Origin: Patescibacteria group bacterium UBA6130
GTDB lineage: Bacteria; Patescibacteriota; Microgenomatia; UBA12405; UBA6130
Length of the DNA stretch: 6,835 bases
Assembly: GCA_002428285.1 (NCBI GenBank)
Contig: DIVO01000055.1
Location: 1-6,835 of the forward strand
Reading direction: 5' to 3'
In this document: positions 5,490 through 6,835 of the stretch, one piece after another
Layout: every line of letters starts with the position of its first letter
How positions within the stretch are numbered: position 1 is the stretch's first letter
Notes under the pieces: model-generated
The model's database searches: none
What the model saw: only the letters and a program-made list of their open reading frames with translations
Told to the model about the DNA's origin: nothing
Made by a program: the position numbers and the translations under genes

Positions 5490-5566
5490 TCTGTCAACAA
5501 ATTATTTTTCAGTTTTTAGCCTATGAGGGTCTGGCACTTCTCTTGTTTTGTTACCCCTTCCCTTTT

Positions 5567-5631
5567 CTCTAATAAGATGGAAGAATGCTGTTAATAATGC
5601 CTTTATTAGAGGCGTTCTAAGAGGTTTTTTT
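5567..5631 (+). terminator. Attenuator-like switch: alternative hairpins and T7
   Basis: CTCTAATAA (5567-5575) is fully complementary to TTATTAGAG (5603-5611). The same 3' segment also begins a second hairpin, TTAGA (5606-5610) with TCTAA (5616-5620), extended by weaker CC/GG pairing and followed by seven T (5625-5631). The two pairings exclude each other, as in terminator/antiterminator pairs. No known aptamer or leader peptide is recognised upstream, and the next gene lies 277 bases away, so the role is open. Confidence 0.3.
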
Positions 5632-5852
5632 ATATCATGCTGTATGTTGGATCAACCCTCAGTTTTTTTGAAGAATTAAAATTTTATTATTAGAGACACT
5701 TTTGCCAATTTTTACTTTTACTCATTTTGTTCTTTTCTTATAAATTTATAAATATTTAGCCAATTGAAAGAACTGCTGATTATTTGACAACATGTAAATT
5801 AATTGAAAAGAATTATTCAAATTATCACAATTTTATTAAGAAATTTATAATA

Positions 5853-5863
5853 ACGTCGCACAA
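5853..5863 (+). promoter_or_regulatory. Xer-arm-like half site upstream of the xer promoter
   Basis: ACGTCGCACAA shares GTCGCANAA with both arms of the 28-bp site at 5335-5362 and ends 2 bp before the -35 box of the recombinase promoter. No second arm follows at the 6-bp spacing, so it is a half site. It could let the recombinase bind its own promoter. This is inferred from motif identity only. Confidence 0.35.
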
Positions 5864-5865
5864 TC

Positions 5866-5894
5866 TTGACAAAGTGAAATGCAGTGACTATTAT
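5866..5894 (+). promoter_or_regulatory. Strong sigma-70-type promoter of the xer gene
   Basis: TTGACA (5866-5871) and TATTAT (5889-5894) are exactly 17 bp apart, the best promoter match in the window. Transcription should start near 5901, leaving a leader of about 6-8 nt before ATG 5908, with no Shine-Dalgarno motif. Confidence 0.75.
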
Positions 5895-5907
5895 CTATTA
5901 AATACAT

Positions 5908-6835
5908 ATGGATAAAGATTTAGATTTTTGGCTTGACCAATTTATTTCTTATTTAGAGATTGAAAAAAATCGGTCTCCCCTAACCAGTAGAAATTATAGT
6001 TTATATATTCAAAGGTTTATTGAGTATTTGACAAAATCTAACCCCTCCCCTACCCTCAATGACATTACCGGGGAAAACATAAGAGAATTTAGACTTTATT
6101 TATCAAGAAAGAAAGACAGTAAGGGCAACCGGTTAAAAAAATCTACTCAAGCTTATCATCTAATTGCTTTAAGATCATTTTTACGCTGGTTGATTAGAAA
6201 TGATTATCCTGTGTTATCACCGGAAAAAATTGAGCTGCCTAAAACTGAATCCGTTTCTTTAAAATTTATTACACCCGAACAAATAGATAAGTTGCTAAAT
6301 CAGCCAAATGCATCAACCATTATTGGCTTAAGAAACAGGGCGATTTTAGAGCTGCTGTTTTCTACAGGTTTGAGGGTAAGTGAACTGATGAGGTTAAATA
6401 GGGATCAGATAAATTTTAAGAGCGGAGAACTTGGAATTATTGGCAAGGGAGGCTATCCCAGAGTTGTGTTTTTAAGTGACAGGTGTAAGTATTGGCTGGA
6501 AAGATATTTTACCGCCAGACAAGATACTCATAAGCCTTGTTTTATCAGGTATTCGGGGAAAACCGAGGTAACTGCCAATTCTGAGGCGGCAAGACTTTCG
6601 GTAAGATCAATTCAAAGAATAATAGAAAAATATCGGAGAAGAGCGGGTATAGGTGTTAAGGTGACGCCGCATGTTTTAAGACATAGTTTTGCTACAGATC
6701 TTTTATTTCATGGTGCTGATCTGCGCTCTGTTCAGGAACTATTAGGTCACAAAAATATTGCGACAACTCAGATATATACTCATGTGACTAATAAGAGGTT
6801 GAGGGAGATGCATGAGAAATACCACAGCGGCAACT
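5908..6835 (+). CDS. Xer-family tyrosine site-specific recombinase (3' end cut by window)
   Basis: The ORF runs 309 codons from ATG 5908 off the right edge without a stop. An N-terminal SAM-like core-binding domain (about 6-100) is followed by the catalytic domain. All tyrosine recombinase active-site residues are visible: Arg156 (STGLRVSE), Lys180 (GIIGKGG), His255 and Arg258 (TPHVLRHSFAT), His281 (LLGHKNI) and the nucleophile Tyr290 (QIYTHV). Length and motif spacing match XerC/XerD, which resolve chromosome dimers at dif; the family normally ends a few residues after this point (here LREMHEKYHSGN), so little is missing. XerC and XerD cannot be told apart here, and many small genomes use one Xer protein. 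A near-consensus promoter lies directly upstream, and a dif-like site 546 bp upstream. A mobile-element integrase is less likely because there is no extra N-terminal arm-binding domain. Confidence 0.93.
   Translation, partial: MDKDLDFWLDQFISYLEIEKNRSPLTSRNYSLYIQRFIEYLTKSNPSPTLNDITGENIREFRLYLSRKKDSKGNRLKKSTQAYHLIALRSFLRWLIRNDYPVLSPEKIELPKTESVSLKFITPEQIDKLLNQPNASTIIGLRNRAILELLFSTGLRVSELMRLNRDQINFKSGELGIIGKGGYPRVVFLSDRCKYWLERYFTARQDTHKPCFIRYSGKTEVTANSEAARLSVRSIQRIIEKYRRRAGIGVKVTPHVLRHSFATDLLFHGADLRSVQELLGHKNIATTQIYTHVTNKRLREMHEKYHSGN

Larger units (their letters stand above)
4816..5907. other. 1.1-kb gene-free region with several candidate sites
   Basis: No ORF here has convincing length, start and composition on either strand. 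The plus strand is T-rich, especially 5395-5520 and 5690-5760. The candidate elements are listed separately: a weak terminator, a short tandem repeat, a DnaA box, a dif-like site, two hairpin-plus-T-run structures, T-rich direct repeats and the xer promoter. Smaller inverted repeats not listed separately are 5011-5016/5032-5037 (TTAGCA/TGCTAA), 5272-5277/5281-5286 (TAATTG/CAATTA) and a 14-bp perfect AT palindrome at 5738-5751. Such a long gap is unusual beside the tightly packed genes to its left, which argues that it does something or is remnant DNA. Confidence 0.6.

Noticed and set aside
5784..5812. Second TTGACA as an additional promoter
   Set aside because: No -10 box lies at an acceptable distance downstream.
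4816..5907. CRISPR array, tmRNA, RNase P or SRP RNA
   Set aside because: No regularly spaced repeats, and none of the conserved core sequences I know for these RNAs are present on either strand.

Overview
The window looks like a piece of a low-GC (about one third G+C) bacterial genome, most likely from the Candidate Phyla Radiation (Patescibacteria, perhaps the Microgenomates side). The reasons are the very AT-rich coding sequence, compact genes that abut or overlap, almost no Shine-Dalgarno motifs, several small membrane proteins without clear homologues, and the combination of TraR/DksA, RluA-type synthase, LCP-like protein, YebC and Xer recombinase. TGA and TAG both end genes here, so the standard bacterial code applies. 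The phylum placement is an inference from gene content and style.

Layout. Positions 1-334 carry, on the minus strand, a tRNA-Leu(CAA) with encoded CCA and a possible 71-codon ORF starting 5 nt after the tRNA end. Positions 335-419 are a divergent promoter region. Positions 420-4815 hold a compact plus-strand run of six genes: a divergent Lgt-like membrane protein, a TraR/DksA zinc-finger protein, an RluA-family pseudouridine synthase, a membrane-anchored LCP/LytR_C-like protein overlapping it by 29 nt, yebC with its own promoter, and a polytopic membrane protein coupled to yebC by a TGATG overlap. Positions 4816-5907 are about 1.1 kb with no convincing gene. Positions 5908-6835 hold an almost complete Xer-type tyrosine recombinase driven by a near-consensus promoter (TTGACA, 17 bp, TATTAT) and running off the right edge.

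The most interesting part is the 1.1 kb gap. It contains a 28-bp sequence with the 11-6-11 layout of a Xer recombination (dif) site. Its inverted arms share GTCGCANAA, and it has 12 consecutive bases in common with Escherichia coli dif as I remember that site. A third copy of the arm motif lies immediately upstream of the xer promoter, which suggests that the recombinase may bind and regulate its own promoter. The gap also holds a perfect DnaA-box match, a short imperfect tandem repeat, an attenuator-like pair of mutually exclusive hairpins, and T-rich direct repeats.

The left gene run looks like a remnant of a lipoprotein-maturation and translation locus. The TraR/DksA and RluA genes resemble the Bacillus ylyA-lspA-ylyB neighbourhood with lspA missing, next to an Lgt-like protein that appears to have lost its catalytic residues. 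Several genes (420, 3311, 5908) have promoter -10 boxes so close to the start codon that their mRNAs would be leaderless or nearly so.
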